A DNA stretch of 64,000 nucleotides, from positions 206,846 to 270,845 of the forward strand of contig JAFAAN010000171.1 in the NCBI GenBank assembly GCA_023426545.1. The letters are read 5' to 3'. Below the pieces are notes generated by a model. That model was not told the origin of the DNA. It did not search any database and saw only the letters and a list, made by a program, of their open reading frames with translations. Positions 51,501-62,002 of the stretch are shown in pieces. Every line of letters begins with the position of its first letter. Position 1 is the first letter of the stretch. The DNA comes from Pseudomonadota bacterium. GTDB lineage: Bacteria > Myxococcota > Myxococcia > Myxococcales > Myxococcaceae. Made by a program: the position numbers and the translations under genes.

Positions 51501-51801
51501 AGCAATAATTCATGCAGAGGTGCGGAATGCAGAGGTGCGGAATGCAGAGCCCGTTGGGGCATTGGGAGTCAAAGGAGCAGGCCAGGCCAGCGGCGTAGAG
51601 GCCACCCGAGCAACGATTGACGCATGCCTGCGCGGACACCTCATCTTCTGCTTCGGTGGGCCTCGCTGAATTCCGCGCCTCTTCTGGGGTCCCCACTTCC
51701 TCATGCGCGACCGTCTCCAAGGAATCCTTGAGCTGCACGGCCTCCGGCGAGCCGCACGCAATCAGTGAGAGGGCCAGGCAGGCAAAGGGAATGAGCCTCA
51801 T
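51499..51801 (-). CDS. Small cysteine-rich lipoprotein
   Basis: This is a 100-residue protein with a signal peptide and lipobox LIAC. The mature part begins with an acidic low-complexity stretch and ends in a Cys-rich tail with a five-residue repeat (CIPHL, CIPHL, then CMNYC). The repeat is encoded by a 15-base tandem unit at 51512-51541. No family was recognised. A strong GGAGG site precedes the ATG at 51801. Lower GC than the flanking core genes suggests an acquired patch. Confidence 0.65.
   Translation of the reverse strand: MRLIPFACLALSLIACGSPEAVQLKDSLETVAHEEVGTPEEARNSARPTEAEDEVSAQACVNRCSGGLYAAGLACSFDSQCPNGLCIPHLCIPHLCMNYC
51512..51541. repeat. Two-copy 15-base tandem repeat in the lipoprotein gene
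   Basis: ATGCAGAGGTGCGGA is repeated exactly twice and followed by a partial third copy. On the minus strand it encodes the CIPHL repeat. It keeps frame, so copy number can vary without breaking the gene. Confidence 0.8.
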
Positions 51802-51997
51802 GGGCGCCTCCATGGTTTCGATTTTTGCTCTGAATGGATTTGATGTGCTGCGTCTTTCAATTGCAATTTGGCCGTGTTGCTTTTTGAGCGGGCAGGCTTT
51901 GGGGTAAGAGTTGTGAAGGGTATGGTGCTATAGTTTTTGAATTGACGCCTTCTCCAAACGGGTGTCCCAGTTCACTTTGGGGGGGGCGAAAATTAAG

Positions 51998-52033
51998 CAC
52001 GAAGGCCCCGCGATATTCATCGCGAGGTCCGTG
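51998..52033 (-). terminator. Second hairpin of a tandem terminator
   Basis: A long imperfect stem encloses an ATTC loop: CACG, then GGCC, then CGCGAT, pairing with ATCGCG, GGTC and CGTG. On the minus strand it is followed by CTTAATTTTC. It lies 100 bases past the hydrolase stop and backs up the stronger hairpin at 52045. Confidence 0.5.
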
Positions 52034-52044
52034 TTAAACAAAAC

Positions 52045-52066
52045 GGCCCTGCCAGTTGGCAGGGCC
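52045..52066 (-). terminator. Rho-independent terminator of the TetR-hydrolase operon
   Basis: GGCCCTGCCA and TGGCAGGGCC form a perfect ten-pair stem with a two-base gap. On the minus strand it is followed by GTTTTGTTT, the usual T-rich tail. It lies 67 bases after the hydrolase stop at 52133. Confidence 0.85.
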
Positions 52067-52132
52067 TTTCAGTCAGCCTCGCGTGGTTCTCGTCGGGCCT
52101 GTGCGCTCCGGTAAGCAGGGGCGCCGCGGGAT

Positions 52133-53077
52133 TCATCCGCGTGGTGCTTCCACTGAGGCCATCTGGGCGCTTGGGGTGGTTTCATCGGCTGCTGCCTGCT
52201 GGAGCCAGTCCGCTGCTTCGACCCAGACGGACCGGGGTGTGCTGGGGCGGAACCAGCCGAAGTGGCCGACGCGCTTCATCCCAAGCTCCGCGGGCGTGCG
52301 GTGGAGGTGCTCGCGGGTGGCGTTCGGGTAGTAGTCGAGCAGGGCGCTCGCGGCGCGTCGGGGCGCGATGGGGTCATCCGAGAAGCTGTAGAGCCGCAGC
52401 CGGGCGCGGACGTGGTCGTTGAACGGCCGCAGCGGGGCGCCGCGCTCGTCGGAGACGTAGTTCGGATTGCGGCACCAGCGCGCCCACTGCTTCGCGATGC
52501 CTCCGGGCAGGTCCTCCGAACCCACCGCGCGGCCCGGGAAGTAGCCCAGCGCCGCGACGGATACGGGCAGCGCGACGTACCAGAGCGCCGCCAGCGTCAC
52601 GGCCTGCGTGAGCGGCCAGTTGCGCCACCAGCCGTGCTGCGACGCAATCAGGAGCGCGGCCTGGATGCGCGAGGCATTGTCGGCCAGTCCCAGCATCTGT
52701 CCGCCCGCGGAATGTCCGATGACGGCGAGCCGGTGCGAGGGAAACCGTGCCGTCACCCAGTCGATGACGGCGGGCGTGTCCAGCTCGCCCCAATCCTGGA
52801 AGCGGACCTGGTTGCGGCGCGCGCCGTCGACCACCGAGTCCCCCATGGTCCGGTAGTCGTAGGTGACGACGGTGAACCCCTGACCCGCCAGGAAGCGGGC
52901 GAAGGCGTCGTAGTACCTGCGCGGAACGGCCGTCGCGGGATTCACCTGGACGACGATGCCGTTGCTCTCGGCGGACTGGAACACCGTCGCGGCCAGCGGG
53001 AGCCCGTCGCGAGCGGGAATCTGGACGACCTCCGCAGCGGCCTGCGTGCCGGAGGAGGGCAGGGGGGCATCGTGCAT
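52133..53077 (-). CDS. Alpha/beta hydrolase
   Basis: This is a 314-residue alpha/beta-hydrolase fold. The nucleophile elbow is GHSAGG (about residue 105-110), preceded by VTYDYRTMGDS, and a late histidine lies in RVGHFGWF. The substrate is unknown, and no signal peptide is seen, so it is cytoplasmic. The ATG overlaps the TetR stop as ATGA, so regulator and enzyme are one operon, repressed together. A strong terminator follows. Confidence 0.88.
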   Translation of the reverse strand: MHDAPLPSSGTQAAAEVVQIPARDGLPLAATVFQSAESNGIVVQVNPATAVPRRYYDAFARFLAGQGFTVVTYDYRTMGDSVVDGARRNQVRFQDWGELDTPAVIDWVTARFPSHRLAVIGHSAGGQMLGLADNASRIQAALLIASQHGWWRNWPLTQAVTLAALWYVALPVSVAALGYFPGRAVGSEDLPGGIAKQWARWCRNPNYVSDERGAPLRPFNDHVRARLRLYSFSDDPIAPRRAASALLDYYPNATREHLHRTPAELGMKRVGHFGWFRPSTPRSVWVEAADWLQQAAADETTPSAQMASVEAPRG

Positions 53078-53700
53078 CACGGCACCTTTCTGGAGGGAGG
53101 GACTTCTGGCCGCAGGCAGCGCCACGCGGCGTCGGCGAGCACCTTCTCGATGCCGGCCTTGAGCTCGACATGGCCATGGGCCCACGCGCGCAGCAGCTCC
53201 TGCGCGGGGCCAAGCATCAGCGGTAGATAGACGGAAGGGGGGAGCGGCAGCAGTGCTCCCTCCTGGGCGAAGGCCTTCAGCCGGTGGAAGCCCTCCCGGA
53301 TGAAGCCTCCGGTCGCGGACTGGATTTCCTGCTCGGCCGCGGCCACGGCTTCCTCGCGTCGCATGCTCAGCAGATAGCGCGCGGCCTCCGGGTGCTCCCG
53401 GGACCAGGCGATGTGGTGGGTGACCACGGCCCGCACGAAGGACTCCGCGTCGTGCTTCCGCTCCAGCCGCGCTCGCAGCGACTCCTTATGGAGGCGGAGG
53501 CAGTCGATGTAGAGCGCCACCGCGATGCCTTCCTTCGCACCGAAGTGATGGTAGACGCTGCCCACGCTGGCGCCGCTGACCTTGCGGATGTCCTCGATGG
53601 TCGTCGCGGCCCACCCCAGCCGGGAGAAGCAATCGAGTGCGGCATCGAGGATGGCGCGACGGCTCTGTTCCCCCGTCGCACTGCGGCGCTTTCGCTCCAT
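53077..53700 (-). CDS. TetR family transcriptional regulator
   Basis: This is a 207-residue regulator. The N-terminal helix-turn-helix (about 20-60, ATTIEDIRKVSGASVGSVYHHFGAKEGI) is typical of TetR, and the C-terminal helices would bind a ligand. A palindromic operator covers the sequence just before its start codon, so autorepression is expected. It is the first gene of the operon with the hydrolase, whose product may use or remove the inducer. No ribosome site is seen before the ATG, which fits a leaderless message. Confidence 0.92.
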   Translation of the reverse strand: MERKRRSATGEQSRRAILDAALDCFSRLGWAATTIEDIRKVSGASVGSVYHHFGAKEGIAVALYIDCLRLHKESLRARLERKHDAESFVRAVVTHHIAWSREHPEAARYLLSMRREEAVAAAEQEIQSATGGFIREGFHRLKAFAQEGALLPLPPSVYLPLMLGPAQELLRAWAHGHVELKAGIEKVLADAAWRCLRPEVPPSRKVP

Positions 53701-53734
53701 GACTAGAATCTGGTTCTAGAATGTGGTTCTAGTC
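53701..53734. promoter_or_regulatory. TetR operator and core promoter
   Basis: Three TTCTAG/CTAGAA half-sites form two overlapping palindromes. The outer arms GACTAGAA (53701-53708) and TTCTAGTC (53727-53734) are exact inverted repeats, and TTCTAGAA (53714-53721) is palindromic. On the minus strand TTGACT (53731-53736) is a good -35 box. A weak -10 would place transcription start at the start codon. Binding would block RNA polymerase. Confidence 0.7.
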
Positions 53735-53927
53735 AAGCCGCCCACGTATGCTCGCTTGGCCGGCGTCGAGTGGGCGTCACCATCGTCATCGGAGCGCTGG
53801 GGCGGCGGCCGTCCCTCCGGGGCAAGGTCATCGTCGGTACACGCATGGACTCCACGCACCGGCAGGGCGTGTTCTCGAAGGCACCGTGGGGCCGTGCTTC
53901 ATCCCGTGGTTGGAGTCCCTGGGCGGC

Positions 53928-54647
53928 TCAATGACAGCTGGCGCCGCCGATGTTCACGCTCACCGCGCGGTAGACGAGCACGGCCGCCGCGGTGAGCGGC
54001 ACCGCGCGCTGCAGAACGAGGGAGAGCAGCCTGGGCCGGTGCTTCCAGAGCCCCGCCTGGACCTGCGCGCCCAGCAGGGCAGGCAGGCCGCCGAGCGCGA
54101 ACGCGGCGAGCACCAGCGCTCCGCCTCCGAACGAGCCGCTGGCCAGCGCCGCCGCGAAGACGCCGTACAGCAGGCCGCACGGCAGCAGCGGCGTCACCGC
54201 ACCCATTGCGCTGGCGCGGCCCGTCCACGAAAACTTTGCGCCCCAGCGCGTCACGTGACGCGCCAGGTTCGAGAGGCCAGGGAGCGGGCGCAGGCGCTTG
54301 CCCAACTCCAGCGCGGACGCGACCAGCGCGGCCGCCATCAGCCATGGCAGGTAGGGCTGCGTCGAGACGGCCAGTGCCTGGGTGACGCCTCCGCCCAGCG
54401 CCCCCAGTGCGCCGCCCACGAGGGTGTAGGCGCCGAGGCGGGTCGCTTGATAGGCGGCGATGGCGCGGCGCCGCTCCGCGCCAGGGACCGAGGGGAGGCC
54501 CGCGCACGCCAGCGGCCCGCACATGAGGAGGCAGTGCACGCTTCCCGTGAGCCCGACCACGAGCGCACCCAGCGCGCCGGCGATGACGGTGGGGGCGGGG
54601 GCGGCGGCGGGCGGCAGCGAGGCGATGGCGGTGAATTCGAGCGGCAT
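53928..54647 (-). CDS. Sulfite exporter TauE/SafE-like membrane protein of the cbb3 cluster
   Basis: This is a 239-residue protein with about six helices. The motif TGSVHCLLMCGPLACAG near residue 40 is typical of the SafE-like proteins found beside ccoS and ccoI in cbb3 oxidase clusters. They may help copper delivery or redox of the oxidase copper site, which is unproven. It is divergent from ccoI with 49 bases between starts. I chose the ATG at 54647. Longer in-frame extensions overlap the ccoI coding region and have no membrane character. Confidence 0.8.
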   Translation of the reverse strand: MPLEFTAIASLPPAAAPAPTVIAGALGALVVGLTGSVHCLLMCGPLACAGLPSVPGAERRRAIAAYQATRLGAYTLVGGALGALGGGVTQALAVSTQPYLPWLMAAALVASALELGKRLRPLPGLSNLARHVTRWGAKFSWTGRASAMGAVTPLLPCGLLYGVFAAALASGSFGGGALVLAAFALGGLPALLGAQVQAGLWKHRPRLLSLVLQRAVPLTAAAVLVYRAVSVNIGGASCH

Positions 54648-54660
54648 GGGCGCGGTGCAT

Positions 54661-54682
54661 CGCAACAGGCATGCCGTTCGCA
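54661..54682. promoter_or_regulatory. Near-palindrome between divergent cbb3-cluster genes
   Basis: The stretch around GGCATGCC reads nearly the same on both strands, with CGCAA arms. It is in the 49-base gap between the SafE-like gene and ccoI, so a regulator bound here could affect both. GG and GC pairs ten bases apart are present on both strands, loosely resembling sigma-54 boxes, but -24 TGG is not complete. Confidence 0.3.
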
Positions 54683-54696
54683 AGGTGACGCCGTGA

Positions 54697-57147
54697 ATGC
54701 TCGCCTCCACGCCATCGGAGCCTGCTCCGGCTGCCTGTCGCCACTGCGGTAGTCCCGTTCCTCCGGGGAGCGCGGCGCGCGACTTCTGCTGTATGGGCTG
54801 CGAGGCCGTGTACGGCCTGTTGGTGGAGCAAGGGCTCACGCGCTACTACCAGCTCGCGCAGGGAAAGACGGCGCCCGCGCCAGAGCCGCGCAAGGAACGC
54901 GCGTACGCGTGGCTGGAGCCGCTCGTCACGCGCGCCGAGTCGATTCCCGGCCCCTTGTGCGCGCTCGAGCTGGACGTACAGGGCATCCACTGCGCCGCCT
55001 GTGTGTGGTTGATGAACGAGCTGTTCCGCCGCCAGTCCGGCGGCGCGGGGCTGACGGTGGACCCGGCGCTGGGCAAGGTCCGGATGCAGTGGCTGAGCGG
55101 CGCCTTCGACGTGGCGGCGTTCCTTCGTGGCGTCGAGGGCTTCGGGTACCTCTTCGGCCCCAGCCGCAAGCGTCCGGAGCGTTCCAGCCTGGACCTGCCC
55201 ATCCGGCTGGGCATCTGCGCCGCGCTGTCGATGAACGTGATGCTGTTCTCGGTGAGCTTCTACGTGGGGCTCACGCCGGAGGATGGCGATGTCTTCGGCC
55301 TCTTCACGCGCTTGAGCCTGTGGCTGTCGTCCGCCGTCGTGGTCGTGGGGGGCTGGCCCTTCTTCCGCTCGGCGCTCCACGGACTGCGGCGCGGTGTGCT
55401 GCACCTGGACCTGCCCATCGCCCTGGGCATCGTCCTGGTCTACGGCATGTCGCTGGCACAGGCGCGGGGCGGGCGGGGGGACCTGGCCTACTTCGACACG
55501 CTCAACACCTTCGTCACGCTGATGTTGGTGGGGCGCTGGCTCCAGCAGCGCGTGCTGGAGCGCAACCGGCGCTTCCTCCTGGATGACGACGGCGCGGAGG
55601 GCCTCTTCGTCCGGAGGGAGGAGGGCGACCGGCTCGCGACCGTGCGCGCCGCCCAGGTGGCCGAGGGCGACGTGCTGGTGATTGCCCCCGGGGACCTGGT
55701 GCCCGTGGACGCGGCGGTGCTCGACACGGACGCGCGCGTGTCCACCGACTGGATTACGGGCGAGCCCGGTGAGCGCATGGTGGCGAGAGGACGGGAGCTG
55801 CCCGCGGGCGCCTTCAACGCGGGTCGGGAGGCGATTCGCGTTCGTGCGAAGCAGGCGTTCACGGACTCGCCGCTGGTGGCGCTGTTGCGCCGCGCGCCGA
55901 CGCCAGTGCTCGCGGACGCGCCGCATACGCGCTTCTGGGACCGCGTGTCGCGCCGCTGGGTCGTCGCGGTGCTGGCCGTGTCGGCGCTGGGGCTGGCGAT
56001 GTGGTGGCCCGCGGGGCCGGACAAGGCGCTGGAGGTCGCGGTCGCGCTGTTGGTGGTGACGTGCCCTTGCGCCATCGGCATCGCGACGCCGTTGGCCTAC
56101 GAGCTGGTGCAGGCGCGCCTGCGCCGTGGCGGCTTCTTCGTCCGGAGCGCGGACCTGCTGGACCGCCTGCCTCGCGTGCGCAAGGTGCTGTTCGACAAGA
56201 CGGGGACGCTGACGCTGGGCCGGCTGGAGGTGGTGGACCGGGCCGCGGTGACCGGGTTGACGCCCGCGTCGCGGGACATCGCCTTCGACCTGGTGTCGCG
56301 CAGCAATCACCCCGCGAGCCGGTGTCTGTCCGCCGTGTTGGCTCGGGAGGGGGCCCGGTTTACTCCGGAGGCGCGTGTGGCGGAGCACGTGGGGCGGGGG
56401 CTGGAGCTGGAGCGTGACGGCGTGCGGTGGCGGTTGGGGCGTGCGGACTGGGCCACCGAGCCGGGGGCCTCGCCACGTCCGGCGGTCCTCCTGTCGGGCT
56501 CGGGGCTGGCGGCGGGGCCAGTGCTCACGCGGGACGGAGTGCCGGTGGCCTTCTTCCAGCTCCAGGAGTCGGTGCGGCCCGACGCGCGCCGCGAGGTCCA
56601 GGCGCTCCAGGCCGAGGGCCGCGACGTGTGGCTCATCTCCGGAGACACGCCCGCGCGCGTGGAGGAGATGGCCGTCGCGCTGGGCATCCCCGCCGAGCAC
56701 GCGCTGGGAGGCCAGCGCCCCGAGGACAAGGCCGCGGCCGTGGCGAAGCTGGATGCCGCGGACACGCTGTACCTCGGAGACGGCGTCAATGACAGCCTCG
56801 CCTTCGAGCGGGCCCTGTGCGCGGGCACGCCCGCCATCGACCGGCCCGTGATGCCGGGCAAGAGCGACTTCTTCCTGTTGGGCGAAGGGCTGGGAGCCAT
56901 CCGAGAGGCCCTGCGGCTGTCGATGCGGCTGCGGCAGGTGGTGCGCCGGCTGCTGGCGTTGGCCGTGACGTACAACGTGGTGGCCGTCTCCGTGTGTCTC
57001 GCCGGGTGGATGACGCCGCTGCGCGCCGCCGTGGCCATGCCTGCCATCAGTCTCACCACCCTCTTCATCACGGTGTGGTGGCTGTCCGCCTCGCGCGAGC
57101 GCGCCGCCGCCGCGCCCACGCCGCCGCTGCGGGAGGTGCCGGCATGA
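54697..57147 (+). CDS. ccoI: Copper-translocating P-type ATPase CcoI
   Basis: This is an 816-residue P1B ATPase for cbb3 oxidase copper supply. An N-terminal zinc-ribbon-like cluster (CRHCG, FCCMGC) is followed by a metal-binding domain with GIHCAAC, about eight helices, TGEP (actuator), the intramembrane TCPCAIG, phosphorylation DKTGT and the hinge GDGVNDS. The N-terminal arrangement is characteristic of FixI/CcoI rather than CopA. Its stop overlaps the ATG of ccoS. Confidence 0.93.
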   Translation: MLASTPSEPAPAACRHCGSPVPPGSAARDFCCMGCEAVYGLLVEQGLTRYYQLAQGKTAPAPEPRKERAYAWLEPLVTRAESIPGPLCALELDVQGIHCAACVWLMNELFRRQSGGAGLTVDPALGKVRMQWLSGAFDVAAFLRGVEGFGYLFGPSRKRPERSSLDLPIRLGICAALSMNVMLFSVSFYVGLTPEDGDVFGLFTRLSLWLSSAVVVVGGWPFFRSALHGLRRGVLHLDLPIALGIVLVYGMSLAQARGGRGDLAYFDTLNTFVTLMLVGRWLQQRVLERNRRFLLDDDGAEGLFVRREEGDRLATVRAAQVAEGDVLVIAPGDLVPVDAAVLDTDARVSTDWITGEPGERMVARGRELPAGAFNAGREAIRVRAKQAFTDSPLVALLRRAPTPVLADAPHTRFWDRVSRRWVVAVLAVSALGLAMWWPAGPDKALEVAVALLVVTCPCAIGIATPLAYELVQARLRRGGFFVRSADLLDRLPRVRKVLFDKTGTLTLGRLEVVDRAAVTGLTPASRDIAFDLVSRSNHPASRCLSAVLAREGARFTPEARVAEHVGRGLELERDGVRWRLGRADWATEPGASPRPAVLLSGSGLAAGPVLTRDGVPVAFFQLQESVRPDARREVQALQAEGRDVWLISGDTPARVEEMAVALGIPAEHALGGQRPEDKAAAVAKLDAADTLYLGDGVNDSLAFERALCAGTPAIDRPVMPGKSDFFLLGEGLGAIREALRLSMRLRQVVRRLLALAVTYNVVAVSVCLAGWMTPLRAAVAMPAISLTTLFITVWWLSASRERAAAAPTPPLREVPA

Positions 57148-57335
57148 ACGTCCTCGTCCTCCAGGTCTTCGTGAGCCTGATGCTCGTCGCCAGCTCGGTG
57201 CTGCTGTTCATCTACAGCGTGCGCCACCGCGACCACGAGCACGCCGACCGGCTCTCGCTCTTCCCGCTCGAAGACGACAGCGCCCGTCCGGCGTCTGGCG
57301 CTTCCGAGCCCTCGTCCTCCGCTTCCCAGGAGTGA
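57144..57335 (+). CDS. ccoS: cbb3 oxidase assembly protein CcoS
   Basis: This is a 63-residue protein with one N-terminal membrane helix (LVLQVFVSLMLVASSVLLFIY) and a short polar tail. CcoS is needed for haem b and copper insertion into the cbb3 subunit I. It starts as ATGA on the ccoI stop, and the fused oxidase gene starts four bases past its own stop. Confidence 0.9.
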   Translation: MNVLVLQVFVSLMLVASSVLLFIYSVRHRDHEHADRLSLFPLEDDSARPASGASEPSSSASQE

Positions 57336-57339
57336 AGCC

Positions 57340-59711
<2,372 letters not shown>

Positions 59712-59712
<1 letters not shown>

Positions 59713-59891
59713 TGTACAAGCAATTCTATCAGGGGATGTCGCTCACCGAGCTGCCCCTCTTCGCGTTGGTCCTGTTCATCGCGGTGTTCCTCGGCGTCGT
59801 CGCCTGGCTCTTTCTCGCGCGGCGCAGTGGGGACTTCGACGCGCTCGCGCGGATGCCGCTGAGCGAGCGAGGGGAGGGTGGCCATGAGTGA
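59712..59891 (+). CDS. ccoQ: cbb3 oxidase small subunit CcoQ
   Basis: This is a 59-residue protein with one central helix (LPLFALVLFIAVFLGVVAW) and a short basic tail, as in CcoQ. It starts with ATG overlapping the ccoNO stop as TGATG and its end overlaps the ccoP start by eight bases. CcoQ stabilises the oxidase and its assembly. Confidence 0.85.
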
Positions 59892-60432
59892 CAAGTCGCT
59901 GTTGCATTCCGTGTATGACGGCATCGAGGAGCACGACAACCACCTGCCCAACTGGTGGCTGTTCATCCTCTGGGCGTCCATCGTCTTCTCGGCGGGCTAC
60001 TGGTTCTGGTTCCACATCGCGGAGGCGGGGCCGGACCAGCTCGGTGAGTACGCCGCCGAGGCCGCGGAGGTGGCGAAGCGCGCGTCCGGCAACACGCCCG
60101 CGTCTGACGACATGCTGCTCGCGCTGGCCAAGGACCCGGCGTCGGTGGACAGCGGCAAGCAGCTGTTCCAGGCGAACTGCGCGGCCTGCCACGGTGGCCA
60201 GGGCCAGGGCCTCATCGGCCCCAACCTGACGGACGCGTACTGGGTGCATGGAGGCTCGCCCATGGCCATCCACAGGGTGGTGGCGGAGGGCGTGGTGGCC
60301 AAGGGCATGCCCGCGTGGGAGCGCACCCTGGGCGCCGAGCGCGTCAAGGCCGTCACCGCCTACGTGCTCACGCTCAAGGGCACCGAGGTGCCCGGGGGCA
60401 AGGAGCCCCAGGGCGAGCCCGAGCAGCCGTAG
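59884..60432 (+). CDS. ccoP: cbb3 oxidase subunit III CcoP, single-haem form
   Basis: This is a 182-residue subunit. The N-terminal signature YDGIEEHDNHLPNWW and one helix (about 24-44) are typical of CcoP. Only one haem c site is present, CAACH at Cys99, with a GMPAW block holding the methionine ligand. Standard CcoP has two haem sites and about 290 residues, so one cytochrome domain is missing. GAGGGGAGGG precedes the ATG. Confidence 0.9.
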   Translation: MSDKSLLHSVYDGIEEHDNHLPNWWLFILWASIVFSAGYWFWFHIAEAGPDQLGEYAAEAAEVAKRASGNTPASDDMLLALAKDPASVDSGKQLFQANCAACHGGQGQGLIGPNLTDAYWVHGGSPMAIHRVVAEGVVAKGMPAWERTLGAERVKAVTAYVLTLKGTEVPGGKEPQGEPEQP

Positions 60433-60452
60433 CTCACGGAGAGGACACTGCC

Positions 60453-61868
60453 ATGTCGGCGGCACCGCAGCGGGAGGGCCCGCGCATCGACCAGCTCACC
60501 TCCATCCACGCGGATGGCTCGCGGCTGGCGCTCCATCCGGCGGACGTACACGGCCGGTTCATCACCCGGCGGCGGCTGCTGTTCGTCGGGCTCATCGCCG
60601 TCTATCTGGCGCTGCCGCTGGTGCAGGTGGGCGGCCACCCGGCCGTGCACCTGGATGTGGCGGCGCGCCGCTTCTACCTCTTCGGCGGCACGTACAACGC
60701 CCAGGACTTCTGGCGCGTCCTCTTCCTGCTGACGTCGGTGGGCTTCGGCCTGCTCTTCGTCACCGCGTGGCTGGGGCGCGTGTGGTGCGGCTGGGCCTGC
60801 CCCCAGACGGTGTTCCTGGAGGCCCTGTATCGCCCCATCGAGCGCTTCTTTGACGGGCCCCGGGAGCGGCGGCTGAAGGCGGCGCGGGAGCCCTGGACGG
60901 CCGCCCGCGTGGCCCGGGCCGTGCTCAAGCACGGGGCATACGCCGCGGTGTCGCTGCTCATCTCCCACGCGGCGCTCAGCCTCTTCGTCTCGGCGGGCGG
61001 GCTCGTCGCCATGGTGGCCGCTGGACCGGTGGCCTCCCCCGTGGCCTTCACGTGGGCCATGGTGGTGACGGGCGCGCTGTACTTCAACTTCGCGTGGTTC
61101 CGTGAGCAGCTCTGCGTGGTGGTGTGCCCCTATGGCCGGCTCCAGTCCGCGATGCAGGACCGGGACTCGCTCATCGTCGGCTACGACACGCAGCGCGGCG
61201 AGCCCCGGGGGCGCCTGCTCAAGGTGGCTCCGGGGGCCCCGGCGCCCGCGCGGGGTGACTGCGTGGACTGCTTCAAGTGCGTGGCCGTGTGCCCCACGGG
61301 CATCGACATCCGCAATGGCTTGCAGATGGACTGTCTGGCCTGCGCGCAGTGCGTGGACGCGTGTGACGGCGTCATGGACAAGCTGGGCAAGCCGCGCGGG
61401 CTCATCCGCTATGACTCGCTCAACGGGCTTGCGGGCCAGCCGCGCCGGGTGCTCCGGCCCCGGCTGTTCATCTACGGCGCGCTGATGCTGGTGGCGGTGG
61501 TGGGCCTGACGCTGAGCCTCGTGCGGCGCGTGCCCTTCGAGGCGAACCTGCTGCGCTTCCAGGGGATGCCCTACGTCGTCGAGCAGGGCGGGGTGCGCAA
61601 CCAGTTCGAGCTGCACCTGGTGAACAAGAACCCCTCGGAGACGGTGTTCACCATCCGCGTGGACAGCCCCGTGCCCGCGAAGGTGGTGGTGCCGCAGTCG
61701 CAGGTGACGCTCGGCTCACTGGAGAGCTTCCGAGTGCCACTGTTCATCACCGTGGAGCAGGGCGTGAAGGCGCCCTTTGGCTTCACCGTGGAGGTGACGG
61801 ACTCGGCCTCGGGCGAGGTGAAGCGCATCGAGGCCCGGTTCCTCGGACCTGCCCCGGCGGGTGGCTAG
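60453..61868 (+). CDS. ccoG: cbb3 oxidase accessory iron-sulfur protein CcoG (RdxA/FixG)
   Basis: This is a 471-residue membrane protein. About five helices hold WCGWACPQTVFLE, followed by two 4Fe-4S sites (CVDCFKCVAVCP and CLACAQCVDAC) and a C-terminal immunoglobulin-like periplasmic domain. CcoG reduces copper for insertion into the oxidase. CcoH, which normally sits between ccoG and ccoI, is not found here. It lies 20 bases after ccoP. Confidence 0.9.
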   Translation: MSAAPQREGPRIDQLTSIHADGSRLALHPADVHGRFITRRRLLFVGLIAVYLALPLVQVGGHPAVHLDVAARRFYLFGGTYNAQDFWRVLFLLTSVGFGLLFVTAWLGRVWCGWACPQTVFLEALYRPIERFFDGPRERRLKAAREPWTAARVARAVLKHGAYAAVSLLISHAALSLFVSAGGLVAMVAAGPVASPVAFTWAMVVTGALYFNFAWFREQLCVVVCPYGRLQSAMQDRDSLIVGYDTQRGEPRGRLLKVAPGAPAPARGDCVDCFKCVAVCPTGIDIRNGLQMDCLACAQCVDACDGVMDKLGKPRGLIRYDSLNGLAGQPRRVLRPRLFIYGALMLVAVVGLTLSLVRRVPFEANLLRFQGMPYVVEQGGVRNQFELHLVNKNPSETVFTIRVDSPVPAKVVVPQSQVTLGSLESFRVPLFITVEQGVKAPFGFTVEVTDSASGEVKRIEARFLGPAPAGG

Positions 61869-62002
61869 GAGCAGGCTGCCTGGCGCAGCGATTGCGCCAG
61901 GCGCGGGGCGGGGCCGCACGGCTTGCAGGGATTCGCCGGCCGCCTCCGCCATCCCCGTCGAGGATGCTCCTGGCACGAGGCTTGGAGTGGAGGAGGGCCG
62001 AG

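Larger units (their letters stand above)
51802..52132. other. Low-GC gene-free stretch with promoter and terminators
   Basis: These 331 bases are less GC-rich than the rest and hold no gene. The left half is the upstream region of the small lipoprotein gene (minus strand). The right half has the two tandem hairpins described below. I see no reliable promoter boxes. Confidence 0.6.

Noticed and set aside
53748..53927. Weak forward reading frame between the TetR operator and the SafE-like gene
   Set aside because: It contains peptide-like text with LEGTVGPCFIPWLESLGG but no start, no full domain and no ribosome site. It may be a remnant but cannot be distinguished from chance in GC-rich DNA.
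60315..60452. Longer start for CcoG
   Set aside because: An in-frame extension runs over the ccoP coding region. The ATG at 60453 comes directly before the typical CcoG N-terminus.
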